Shown piece by piece: positions 53,111 through 62,839 of a stretch of 64,000 nt of DNA. The notes beneath the pieces were generated by a model. It did not search any database, had not been told where the DNA came from, and saw only the letters and a program-made list of their open reading frames with translations. The stretch's first letter is position 1; every line of letters begins with the position of its first letter. Position numbers and translations under genes: made by a program. This DNA comes from Ascarosepion bandense (lineage: Eukaryota > Mollusca > Cephalopoda > Sepiida > Sepiidae). The DNA lies in NCBI GenBank assembly GCA_037127315.1, contig JBBBDQ010001124.1, positions 281,501-345,500 on the forward strand. Direction: 5' to 3'.

Positions 53111-54051
53111 TGGCAAACCTGAGGGAGCTATGGGGTTTTATACATTCACACCCACACCCATATCCACATTGCCACATATATTTGTAAAATATTATTATGC
53201 TTAAACCAACATGTGTGTGTTCATCTGCAAGACACGTTATGTTATCAGGCAGTGATTGGTCAACCCGGACTGGTCATCCAGTGTTCACATGAAAAACCCT
53301 ATTTTTCCAGCACTTACCGCACATCCATATAAGCCGGGGACACACATATAACCGAGAGTTAGGGCTCAGTTGCCCGCGATAGCATGGCTGCTCTCATGGG
53401 GATATGTTTCTTAGTTTTACCTAACTCACACATACACACCCACACTAATTGCAGGTTGCAATTAGGCACCAATTTATTTATTTACACACATGCATGTGCA
53501 CACACTTTTCCTAATACAAACTCCAATGAAAACTCAAATTGTATGTATCTAATCTTTTCAGAACTTTATTCCAATCAATCTTTCATTGAATATTTTTCTG
53601 TACAAGGGAGAGAACTCTTCTTCTCCTTATTTGCATGCATATTCAACCATCTTTGTAACCTTTGTTAATACATTGTTATTCCGGTTACACAGCCATTTGC
53701 ACCATAGTTTGCATGTATGAGCCATGTCTGTAAAGTACAAATAAAAATATAATATAATATATATTTTTTTAATAAAAAATATTTTAGTCACGTTTGACAT
53801 GTGTGATTTGATTTCTGTGATGCAATTTAGACACCATCATAGATTTTAGATGTTTTATGAAGCAAATGTAAACAATCGGCTCCATTGGCCAAAAAATGCA
53901 AAAGGGAAAATTGCTGAACTTCAACTCAAAAAGTATGTGTCAACCTGGCTTCCCTGTAGATATGTGTCCCTAGAAAGTTTGAATGGCATAGCTTAGAAAA
54001 TGTAGGTGTGCATAGGGAACAGTCAAACACAGACTCACAGATTGCCTTATC

Positions 54052-54083
<32 letters not shown>

Positions 54084-54466
54084 AAGCACATGTCTGGTTT
54101 GCACAGAGGTCCTTTTCTTTTCGCTGTTTGGTGTGTTGAATCTTTGACGGCTGACATGAACTCCACACAACAGTGGATGACCTGAGACTATGCATGTGTT
54201 CACTGTTCTTTTTATACTTACTTAATGCCTAAGCATTAATTATTTGATTCTGACAGGAGTCTTAGTCGTTTGTTGACTTTCGCTTAACATCAGTTGATAA
54301 CATAAGCTATATCTGGGTTAATATCTAGGTTACTAAAAATATGGAAGAATAGAAAAAGGGAAAGAATGTATAAAGTGAGAGATTGAGTTTCTCTGTCACT
54401 CAATTAGTGAGGAGGAAAGGGTATATTTCAATATGTTTTAACTACTATCTGCTCACCACATTCCTA
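53111..54466. other. Mostly unrecognised; possible LTR-like promoter
   Basis: 53228-53390 has tgttatcaggcag, a TATA-like tatataagcc context near 53319 and a CG-richer start region. It could be another LTR start, but I cannot find a partner or its end. The rest is AT-rich with a (TA)n at 54052-54079. Confidence 0.3.
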
Positions 54467-54552
54467 CTTAGCTTTCAGTCTTTCCCGCATTGTTTCTTGA
54501 TATCTTATATAGCTGCTGGGACATGTCATTCATCTCCATGCCTTTTCCCTCA
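54467..54552 (+). repeat. Interspersed repeat R fragment
   Basis: Shares ttgtttcttgatatctta and gggacatgtcatt with 32.8 and 55.1 kb; joined directly to the next LINE fragment, as at 39.1 kb. Confidence 0.55.
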
Positions 54553-55075
54553 TTTAATGTGATCGATACCGACTTGGCAGCTCGGCTGCAGTTGCTCTCT
54601 CACTGGCGTGACGTGGCTTCTCTGTGCCTCTTCTAAAAATACTTTCACAGCTTTTTTCCCCTATGTATGAATTTACACGAGCTACTAGACTAACAACTAG
54701 GTCCAACCCTTTTACAGTGAAACCGATAAAGCGTAACTGCAATTTCTACTCTAACAGCTTCTATTCACGCACTTCCCACCTGTGGAATTCCCTTCCATAT
54801 ACGTGCTTCCCCGACAGCTACAATCTCCAGGAATTTAAATGTAAGGTAAATAGACATCTCCTATCTCACTAACTCACATCCTTTCTTGCAAGCTCTTTTT
54901 TGCATTCACCCCACCACCCCCTTGCACATTACACTGGTATTATCATCCATCTATTACCCTCCTCCTGACATCCCCTATAACTAACCCCTCTTTCTCACTA
55001 CTTTCCCTATGTAACCCCCTGCGCAACAGTGGCAGTTAAACTGCCTTGCTGGGGTGAAATGATTAAAAAAAAAAG
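54553..55075 (+). pseudogene. Jockey/CR1-like LINE, C-terminal and 3' end
   Basis: Starts at TDLAARLQLLSH-like sequence. It then reads YEFTRATRLTTRSNPF, FYSRTSHLWNSLPYTCFPDS, NLQEFKCKVNRHLLSH, stop, and a 3'-UTR ending CTGCCTTGCTGGGGTGAAAT and poly(A). Confidence 0.85.
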
Positions 55076-55082
55076 ATTTATT

Positions 55083-55230
55083 TTGTTGAACTCATCACAA
55101 TCCTTATTTCTTTACATTCCCACTTGCCTTTCAGTCTTTGACTCATTGTTTCTTGATATCTTACATGGCTGTTAGAACATGGCATTCTTTCATCTCTATC
55201 TCTATTTTCTCATTCTTTATGCATATAGAA
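55083..55230 (+). repeat. Interspersed repeat R (best copy)
   Basis: gttgaactcatcacaatcct, cccacttgcctttcagtctt, ttgtttcttgatatcttaca and ggcattctttcatctctat. Three other copies exist in the window; its class is unknown. Confidence 0.6.
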
Positions 55231-55439
55231 TTATTTTTTCCTTTCACCTGGTTTTCTTTTCTTTTTTTCTTGCTTCCTTGCATCCAAACTTCTCTTCCTT
55301 TTTTCTTTTCTTCTACTTCTGATATGCATTTAATAAACTGTCTCTTTCTTTTGTTTCCATCTATATATATCTCTTTTACTCTATCTCTCTCTTTATATAT
55401 ATCTGCTAATGTTAAATCTGTCTGCAAAACTCCCAGACA

Positions 55440-55700
55440 CTCATTAATCAACTGTACTCACTACCCATACTACTTTCTTCAAAATTCAAAGGAACAATCC
55501 ACAAGACTTATTCCCTTATCACTAACCCCCATCAACATTCCACGCACAACTCACCAAATATAAGAAAAGAGGCTTTCTATTCCTGTCCACACCACCTGAT
55601 GAGACATTGTAGTTTCAATGTCAAAACAAATGTACGATTTGTAGTGGAGATATATAAAATTTTGTACATGTTCTAAAATATGATTTATAATATATATATA
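55440..55700 (+). repeat. Penelope-like element 3' region with hammerhead
   Basis: Sister of 9500-9978 (minus): shares cattaatcaac, cttcaaaa and the region after the hammerhead (gtacatgttctaaaa). It ends at a (TA)n. Coding parts are absent. Confidence 0.65.
55592..55647 (+). ncRNA. Hammerhead ribozyme motif (G12 changed)
   Basis: Stem I CCAC (55592-55595) with GTGG (55644-55647); core CTGATGA 55596-55602; stem II GACATTG with CAATGTC, perfect 7 bp; then AAAA in place of GAAA, so the catalytic G12 is A; stem III ACAAAT with ATTTGT, perfect 6 bp, loop GTACG; cleavage after A55643. It should be inactive, but the structure is otherwise complete and covaries with 9582-9640. Confidence 0.75.
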
Positions 55701-55783
55701 TATAAACGTTACGGAAATTAACGAATTTTAACGAAACTTGGTTATAAGCAACTGACAATTTGTAATTAATTATTTTGAACATT

Positions 55784-55865
55784 ATTTTTACCGATACTCG
55801 TATTTAAGTAGATATTCTGTTTTTAATTAAACAGGATTTTTATATTTATATCTACCGGCCTGATT
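55784..55865 (+). repeat. Arm of the 495-790 inverted-repeat family
   Basis: Shares ttaattaaacag and tttatatctaccggcctg with the first arm at about 545-598. Confidence 0.5.
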
Positions 55866-55897
55866 ATTTATGATAAATTTTTATTACAAAAATGTGT

Positions 55898-56085
55898 GCT
55901 ACCCAGCTATGGGCGTTCGGTAGAAGAAGGCAAACTTTTTAGCATGTATATTGTCATTATACCCACCCAATAGCCAGAGTGCTCTAAATCATTACTGAAT
56001 GAACAATGCGTACATGCCAGAGTACCTACTGTTTTTCAAAGTCTACCATTCTTCTAGAGTGCTCAATCAGGGTGTGAGAGCGTAA
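55898..56085 (-). mobile_element. tRNA-derived repeat family B, leader and part of head
   Basis: The minus strand carries the leader GCTCTCACACCCTGATTGAG to the start of the tRNA-like head (CCCATAGCTGGG). The head is truncated after the A box. A hammerhead-like motif lies upstream at 56288-56238. Confidence 0.75.
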
Positions 56086-56237
56086 ATAAAATATAAATAT
56101 AAAATATATAAATCCAGGTAAAGAGGACCCAAGGTTTTATGATTTTGAGTTCCCTGGCATTTATTTTTTTATAAATAGTGCTCAATACAATAAATACTGT
56201 AGGGCATAATATAATCATATAGTTATAAATTAAAAGT

Positions 56238-56288
56238 ACATTGCGACATGGAAATTTCTATGTTTAGAATCTCGTCATCAGGCAATGT
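56238..56288 (-). ncRNA. Hammerhead-like motif with strong stem I, weak stem II
   Basis: On the minus strand: stem I ACATTGC with GCAATGT (7 bp, perfect), core CTGATGA, GAAA, and GTC at the cleavage site. Stem II does not pair well and stem III is weak. Its position ahead of the family B leader is the same as at 19988-20030. Confidence 0.4.
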
Positions 56289-56520
56289 TGGATGTTGGTT
56301 GTGAAAATGATTTGCATTTAAATACAAAAAAACATTGGAGTTTCTATTTTTAGGGAATACGATTATATATATATATATATAATGTTAATTTTTTTGTATC
56401 ACTGGTTTTTTTTTAAACTTTATCTTTCTTACTTCCTACATTTCCTCCTTCACATGCTTACAATCAAATCACACGGAAAATAGTTCTCATTGAAGAAGTT
56501 AAACAGCAGCAAGCACTGTG

Positions 56521-56594
56521 AGTATTCACTAAGTTAAGCAATGTCATGCCTACTCTATATTTAGATGGGTGGCCAATTAGGAACTCTAGGTAGT
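56521..56594 (+). pseudogene. 5S rRNA-like fragment, diverged
   Basis: Aligns by eye with the middle and 3' part of 5S rRNA and with 60660-60740: TCACTAAGTTAAGCAATG, then TTTAGATGGGTGGCC, then AGGAACTCTAGGTAGT. The internal control region spacing is kept, but the 5' third and helix I are lost. Confidence 0.65.
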
Positions 56595-56862
56595 GGATCT
56601 ACAATTTAAAATATGTTTTGGCTTTACATAACGTGCAAAGCCATAAAAATAAAATCAGTGCTAACTTCACGCTTTCATTTCTACTTCATCCCCCCCCCTT
56701 TACTTTCTACATTTCCTTTCTGTTTAATAGTTATATAAGTTTCTTGGTCAAAAATTGCAACTGACTCAGACTCGGGGGAAAAAACAGGGATTGTGCAGAT
56801 ACTTCACTATGATCCGAGATAAAAAAAAAATGTAATGCAAACAAGTAGAATAATAATATGCA

Positions 56863-57576
56863 TCTAAACTTATTTACAAATGGAACTTTGTCTGTGTGTG
56901 TTTGTGTGTGTGTGTGTGTGTATCCATTACCTATAGGCTCCGAAACAGCTGAACCAATTTTCTTGAAAATTTACACAGTTGTACTATAAGCGTCTGCAAG
57001 TGTTCTTAGCTAGGTTTTGTGTTGAGGTACCCCCAATAAATATCAAAAATTGATAATTGAAAAAATTGGGTTATAGAAGGAGTGGTCCGATTTTAATCAA
57101 ATTTGATACACTCATAGACAAAGACATAAGAAACGATATTCAGAAGTTTCAAGGTTGCAGTTCTATCCTTGGATGACTTATTTAACTCCGATATTGGAAA
57201 TCAATACACTGATATCCTACCAGGTCTGATCAAAATCAGTTTTTCAGCCCTTTTATTTTAGTTTTTGCTTCTGGTTTGGCTCTAAGTAGGTATAATTGTA
57301 GTTCTTAGTCTCAGCCATGATACCATTTACTCAGAGGACTTATTTAGCCTTCAAAATTCAGTTTACAACGAAAAAACTTATTTGATATCGATACCAGGAA
57401 ATCAAAATTTGACTTACATCCATTCATTTTTCTTTCAGTCTGTGGTTTTGCTTTAACTGGAAACAACTATTGTTTTTTAGTGTTTCGTGCCAACATCCAA
57501 AGAGTTTGAGCTCCAGGACCATAGATTAGTTTTAAAGCTTTCATTACACCCGAGCAATGCTGGGCTATACTGCTAG
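56863..57576 (+). mobile_element. Helitron-type element, copy 6
   Basis: A|TCTAAACTTATTTACAAATG start; CTAG|T end at 57573-57577. 714 bp. The internal microsatellite region is replaced by unrelated sequence (about 57165-57240). Confidence 0.8.
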
Positions 57577-57577
57577 T

Positions 57578-58556
57578 AAAGAAAACACAAAAAAAACAAA
57601 CTCAAGCAGAAAAAGAATTATTTTTCATTTTAGAAATTGAGTTGCAATGAGGTAAATTAAATGGTGAGTTGTTTTTTTTTGGGGGGGGGGGCAAGATTAT
57701 ATGTTCACATAGGAAACTTTTTAAAAAATGATTTTGTAATGTTAAAATATATTAATTATTTTGCAGCTTATTTCTAAACTACAAAGCAACAAAAGAGGTG
57801 AACCAGTATAAAACAATTTTTATCCAAGAGCCTAATTCATATAAATAGTTTATTTTCAAGATGTAAATGTTTATTTCAAAGGGCCTGTAATGTTAGTATT
57901 GTCTAAACTAAACTTTCCATGCATAAAATAATTGTTTATTCACTTCTGGACTCTGTCAAATTAATGTCAGCCAAATCAAGGTTATGTGGTTTTGTATCTT
58001 TTGTTAAACATTTGATCTTCTTGTATGATTGTGAGGGATTCTGCTTTTCCCCTTGTAGGTCAGGCCTTCCTTTGAGGTTCGATTTCACATGCGGTCAGTT
58101 GTTTTGAGGTTGTAGTGGAACTCTGGATTCTAATTGGTCATCAAACCACAAAATTCAAAACACGTCAGAAAAACGGTTTTTCCACAGCTAAACGAAAAAA
58201 TTGTTCTGGGAGCCACCCCACGTGATTGGATTCAATATTTAAGGATGGTCTCTAACCAGTCACAGTCAGTCAGAGATGGGAGCAGCAAAAGAGAGACACA
58301 CATCAAAAATGTAACTTCAAACTTCAAGCGACCTGGACATTGTCCTCTGCAATAAACTGCAAAATAATTCATATATTTTAACATTACAAAATCATTTTTT
58401 AAAAAGTTTCCGATGTGAACATATAATCTTGCCCCCCCCCCAAAAAAAACAACAAAAACTCATCATTTGATTTACCCCATTGCAGCTCAATTTCTAAAAT
58501 GAAAAATAATTCTTTTTCTGCTTGAGTTTATTCTTTTTGTATTTTTTTTTTTACTA
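57578..58556. repeat. Element with about 190 bp inverted arms
   Basis: 57582-57772 recurs inverted at 58358-58553 (aactcaagcagaaaaagaat, ttagaaattgag, gattatatgttcacat, gttaaaatatat). A G11 run in the left arm (57680-57690) faces a C10 run in the right (58432-58441). The left arm begins right after the Helitron-type CTAG. The interior (57773-58357) is not inverted; 58160-58280 looks LTR-like (tatttaagg, then cagtcagtcagagatggg), only a weak guess. Confidence 0.75.
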
Positions 58557-59100
58557 GCATTTCTCCTTATCTATTTCAACAATTACTGCTAGAACATTTT
58601 GTACGAACTCTACCCTTAATCTCTTCATGTTTCTAATTGTACATTAACTCCTACAAATTATTTTAGTCTTTCTCTAATAAATTTCTATCTTAACATTCAA
58701 AATGTATATTTTATTCTTCTTAGGCTATTCCACACAATTCCACATATTTTAACCTGCTGACAACCAACCTCTGATGAAAACCTTCTGATGATAATTCTGC
58801 ATAAATCCTGTGAGCTGTAGGGAGTTTGGTTAAGTAAGACACAAGGCCGAATAAAAAAAAAAAAAACCAGCTCCCTATAGCCACAAGGTCACCTACTAAT
58901 TTAATCCACAGACTTCTAGGTCTTTTGATATTTTGAGATGACACTGAGCACAAAACTTAGCAGGATGAACTCGGTCACCATAGATCAACCTCTTTTTAGA
59001 TCACTTTTCCTTGGTGAATGTTAAATTCAGTTCAGACTTTTAGTATAGGCCCAACTAGTACATAACAATTAATTTCCAAAGGTCCAACTTTTATCTATTT
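58557..59100. other. No recognised feature
   Basis: Short minus-strand frames (58720-58953) contain low-complexity runs and no known domain. Confidence 0.4.
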
Positions 59101-59111
59101 ACTAATAAAGG

Positions 59112-59416
59112 ATGTGGATTGTGGTGCAGTGGATATTGGCTCGGAACAAGAAATTGGGGAGCCGAGTTCGAATTTCAGTTGAATTCTTTGCATTCACTTA
59201 AGCACAAATATCCTTGGGAAAGATATTAATCTGTCTCCTCTCTCCAGTTATGGGTTAAATAACAAGACAGATTGGGTTCTATAGCCTTGGCTGGCAACCA
59301 GTATACTGCAGTAACCAATGGAAACCTACTGCGGAATAATCTTCTGCCTAGTCAGTCATGTCTCGAAAGAGACATGATCGCCCAAGTGTGCAGCACATAT
59401 GGCACTTAACTGACTG
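59112..59416 (+). mobile_element. tRNA-derived SINE family A with 11 bp target duplication
   Basis: Flanked by actaataaagg at 59101-59111 and 59417-59427. A box GTGGTGCAGTGG, B box GAGTTCGAATTTC. The hairpin at 59357-59376 reads CATGTCTC-GAAA-GAGACATG, with the loop inverted relative to the other copies. Confidence 0.9.
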
Positions 59417-59549
59417 ACTAATAAAGGGTCTCCACTGAAAGACTGAATAATGTAAAACAAAAATAACTTTTACAAACACATTTTTTTTTATATTTTTAAT
59501 TATTTTATTTAGAAATATAATTAATTTTTTTTTTTTTTGCAGTATTATA

Positions 59550-60470
59550 GTTGAAAAACAACATCTGTCAAAGGACTGCCATTTTCCTGCTCACAAATAC
59601 AAGGTCTTTCCACAGCATTTTCCATGATCGTACGCATTGTTTCAGGTTCAAAATTTTGAATTTCGGCTTGACTGTTCTACTTAAGTTATTGAATTGTTTA
59701 AGTTTTATTTACATAAAACTGTTTTTCAAGTAACCCCACAAAAAGAAGTCTGATGCCATCAAATCAAGTAATTGCAGAAGCTAATCAAATTCAGTGTTTT
59801 TAAAAATTATTCATTCACTGAAAATTTCTTGCAGGAGGTCCATCGTTACCCTAACAGTATGTGCACTGCGCAGTAGCTCCATCCTGTTGGAACTATACCT
59901 CCTGATTATTTTTGATCCCTGGACATAAAAAACTTTCAAGCATTGTCCTAAGCAGGGCCCCATTGGTTCTTGCTGGTTGAACTTCTGCATTTTCAAAGAA
60001 ATAGAAGCAAATAACTCTTTCAACTATAACATCACACAAAAAAGTTCATTTTGGGGGATAATATCAATGCTGATGTAACTTCCTGTAATTCTCAGTATCC
60101 CAAAATCAGTTTTGTTTGATGTACCCATTTGAATAAAAATGGGCCTCATTAGTTATTACCAAGTTGTTCGAAAAGGTGGTTGTTATCTCTGACTAAGTGT
60201 TGAAATTGAATGGTATACTGCAAGTGTTGCTGAATATCTTGAGGTTGTAAAGTTTAAACCTTTTGAATCTTGTATGGAAACATTTTTAAATCCAGTTTCA
60301 GAATCATCTGAAGCTATGTTCTGGGGATGTCTAGTTGAGCAGAGCATGGCAGGTAGAAACTGTTGGATCCTGCAAAACACTGTATTAGTGTGCACGGGAC
60401 ACTTAGGACCTCTTCCCAGAAGATTAGACTGATCCAGTTCTTTCAAACCAGATGATTAGGTTTTGAATCA
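59550..60470 (-). pseudogene. Mariner-like (Tc1/mariner superfamily) transposase relic
   Basis: On the minus strand, in broken frames and in order: LDIPRT..LKLDLKMFPYKIQK (end of the helix-turn-helix region, 60360-60250); NWFWDTENYRKLH and the YFFENAE block (60130-59990); FQQDGATAHTVRVTMDLLQE (59890-59830); a SDFFLWGYLK-like block (about 59750); and a C-terminal EPETMRTIMENAVERP..ENG block (59660-59590). The Q-D-G-A-x-A-H motif is the second catalytic Asp region. Too many stops to function. No inverted termini located. Confidence 0.8.
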
Positions 60471-60625
60471 TATTATCACTAGGAGATACTTTGACATTAA
60501 CTTCAAGGCCTCTTAAATAGAATGCTATAATTATGCCTGATCTTATTGCTGTGATGCAAGTAAAAAATTTATCAAGCTGGTCTTAACAAAATAACAAGAA
60601 AACAAGTTTTTATTTTCATGTGTAA

Positions 60626-61119
60626 GGCTTACGGCCTATCACATTGAATACACCGGTTCTCACTCGATCACTGAAGTTAAGCAACATTGAGCCTGGTCAC
60701 TACTTAGATGGGTGACCACTTGGGAATACCAGGTGCTGTAAGCGTTTAGTGACGGATGTGCGTTGTGGTGTAGTGGATATCGGCTCGGAAAGAGAAATCG
60801 GTGAGCCAATTTCAAATTCCAGTTGAATACCCTGCATTCACTTAAGCACTGGTACCCTTGGGAAAGGTATTAATCCTTCCCTTCCCTCCAGTTATGGGTT
60901 AAATAACAAGGGTAGGACTTGAGGACCCTGCCCTTAAAAACAAATCTCAGTGAATCTTGATACTCGAAAAGAAAAATGTATTACTAGACACAAAACTTAT
61001 ATAAAAACAACAATTAATTGTTGAAAGGAAAAGGTATTACCAGCAATAAATAAATAAAGTTTAGTTGGCAATAAATGACCCGCCGAAGTTGATTTGCCAT
61101 AAAAAAACAGAACAAAAAT
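60626..61119 (+). mobile_element. Composite SINE: 5S-like + tRNA-like + X-type tail
   Basis: A 494 bp unit flanked by the 13 bp direct repeat ttttcatgtgtaa (60613-60625 and 61120-61132), so it inserted as one piece. Module 1 is 5S rRNA-like (60627-60746). Module 2 is the front of SINE family A (60751-60912; A box GTGGTGTAGTGG, B-box region degenerate). Module 3 (60913-61119) ends like repeat X (aataaatgacccgccgaagt). 5S-derived and tRNA-derived SINEs are known separately and as dimers in some animals; I do not recognise this combination. Confidence 0.75.
60627..60746 (+). rRNA. 5S rRNA-like sequence (head of composite SINE)
   Basis: 120 bases align end to end with animal 5S rRNA: GCTTACGGCC start, CACCGGTTCTC, GATCACTGAAGTTAAGCAAC, TTAGATGGGTGACC, GGGAATACCAGGTGCTGTAA. 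The terminal helix is kept, with a compensated pair (GCTTACGGC with GCTGTAAGC). No T-run terminator follows; a SINE does. It sits inside a target duplication, so it is a retroposed derivative rather than a working rDNA gene. Confidence 0.8.
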
Positions 61120-61326
61120 TTTTCATGTGTAAATTTAAGTTTGATATTTTTTATTTCTGAAATATAGTAATGTTAGTCATGTATCTATACAGCAAACATA
61201 TTTATTGCCTGAGTAATATATTTTGAAATGGGCCAGTGTCTACGATTTCTAGAAAAGAAAAAAAATGGTGAACTAATATATCACTGAGAGCAAAATCCCA
61301 TGGGTAGGTTGAATTATAAAAACTAT

Positions 61327-61664
61327 TCTTCTTCTTCTTCTTCTTCTTCTTCTTCTATGTGCCCTGTCCCTTCAGGACGTAGGCGATCATGGATCTCCAC
61401 GTCTCCCTATCCCTTGTGGCTCTTAGTATGTTTGTTCCTGTTGCTCCTGGCAACCCCCGTTCCATCATCCACCTGATCAGGCCCTGCAAATATGTTATCC
61501 ACTGCCTTCCTCTGTCTCTCCTTCCTTCTATCTGTCCAGTCAATATGAGGTTCTCCAGGCTCTCCTTCCTCATTGCATGTCCCAGGAACTTCAGTTGTCT
61601 CTTCCTGATGCTCAGCATCAATTTCCTTTTTGTTGCCATTCTTTCTAACACCTCGTCGTTGCTT
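61327..61664 (-). pseudogene. RTE-like LINE, C-terminal copy with (AAG)n tail
   Basis: An open 98-codon stretch: ATKRKLMLSIRKRQLKFLGH, AMRKESLENL, RRDRGRQWITYLQGLIRWMM, RETWRSMIAYVLKGQGT. The plus-strand TTC run (61327-61355) is its 3' tail. 5'-truncated just before the GCYEVL-type block. Confidence 0.85.
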
Positions 61665-61706
61665 TACCTGATTAAATTTTTATGATTGTTGATAGGTCGG
61701 AGGTTT

Positions 61707-61875
61707 ATTTTTTATTCAATGAGTAGCACATTAGAAAATAGTAATCTCAATAAATTAAAATATATAAATACAAAAAAAAAAATAGACATGTCTAGCTTAG
61801 ATATTAAATCATATATTAACATACCAGTTGACAAATGTATAAATTTTCTAATGTGCCACTCATTGAATAAAAAAT
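61707..61875. repeat. Snap-back hairpin, 33 bp arms
   Basis: 61707-61739 and 61843-61875 are reverse complements with one mismatch (attcaatgagtagcacatta) and a loop of about 103 bases. Confidence 0.9.
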
Positions 61876-62096
61876 GTTGCTGGTATTTTCTCTGAGTATG
61901 AATAATTGATCTTTCATTGGAATTAGAAAAATCAGTTACTTTTGCTCATTGTTGGATATCATACATAGCCAAGGGATACTTTGTAACCTAGAAAGAAAAA
62001 AAAAGCAAATAAAAAGTTTGAAAATGAACAAATGTAGACTTTTTCAAACTCAGTTTTTCAGTGGCCACCCCGAGCAATAGATTATTGTAGAAATAA

Positions 62097-62405
62097 TCTA
62101 AACTTATTTATAAATGGAACTTTGTGTGTGGTGTGTGTGGGTGTCTGTGTGAGTCCGTTACCTATAGACTCCAAAATGGCTGAACCAATTTTCTTGAAAA
62201 TTTACACAGTTGTACTATAAGCACTGCGAGTGTTCTTAGCTAGGTTTTGTGTCGAGGTACCCCTGATAAATATCGATAATCGAAAAAATCGAGTTATAGA
62301 AGGAGTGGTCTGATTTTAATCAAATTTGATACACTCATAGACAAAGACATAAGAAACGATATTCAGAAGTTTCAAGGTTGCAGTTTTTACAATAGTGCAG
62401 AAAAT

Positions 62406-62454
<49 letters not shown>

Positions 62455-62839
62455 GGCAAGATGTTTGTGTGTGTGTCTGTTTATCTGCCTGTATGTCTGT
62501 ATTTTTTCAGCCCTTTTATTTTAGTTTTTGCTTCAGGTTTGGCTCTAAGTAGGTATAATTGTAGTTCTTAGTCTCAGCCATGATATCATTTATTCAGAGG
62601 ACGTATTTAGCCTTCAAAATTCAGTTTACGATGAAAAAGTTTATTTGATATCGATACTAGGAAATCAAAATTTGACTTACATCCATTCATTTTTCTTTCA
62701 GTCTACGGTTTAGCTTTAACTGAAAACAACTATTGCTTTTTAGTGTTTTGTGCCAACGTCCAAAGAGTCTGAGCTCCAGGACCATGGATTAGTTTTAAAG
62801 CTTTCATTATCCCGGAGCAACGCCGGGCTATACTGCTAG
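62097..62839 (+). mobile_element. Helitron-type element, copy 7 (full length, TA-expanded)
   Basis: A|TCTAAACTTATTTATAAATGG start; subterminal hairpin CCCGG..CCGGG and CTAG|T at 62836-62840. 743 bp, including the longest internal (TA)n (62410-62450). The best reference copy. A stray ccccgagcaatag just upstream (62069-62081) may be the remnant of another 3' end. Confidence 0.85.

Noticed and set aside
53228..53700. A complete LTR
   Set aside because: There is a TG start and TATA-like box but no identifiable end, partner or duplication.
57919..58355. Two small plus-strand ORFs in the loop of the inverted-arm element
   Set aside because: No domain, no start context worth noting, and they lie in repetitive DNA.
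60627..60746. A working 5S rRNA gene
   Set aside because: It has no T-run terminator, is diverged at several positions and lies inside a SINE target duplication.
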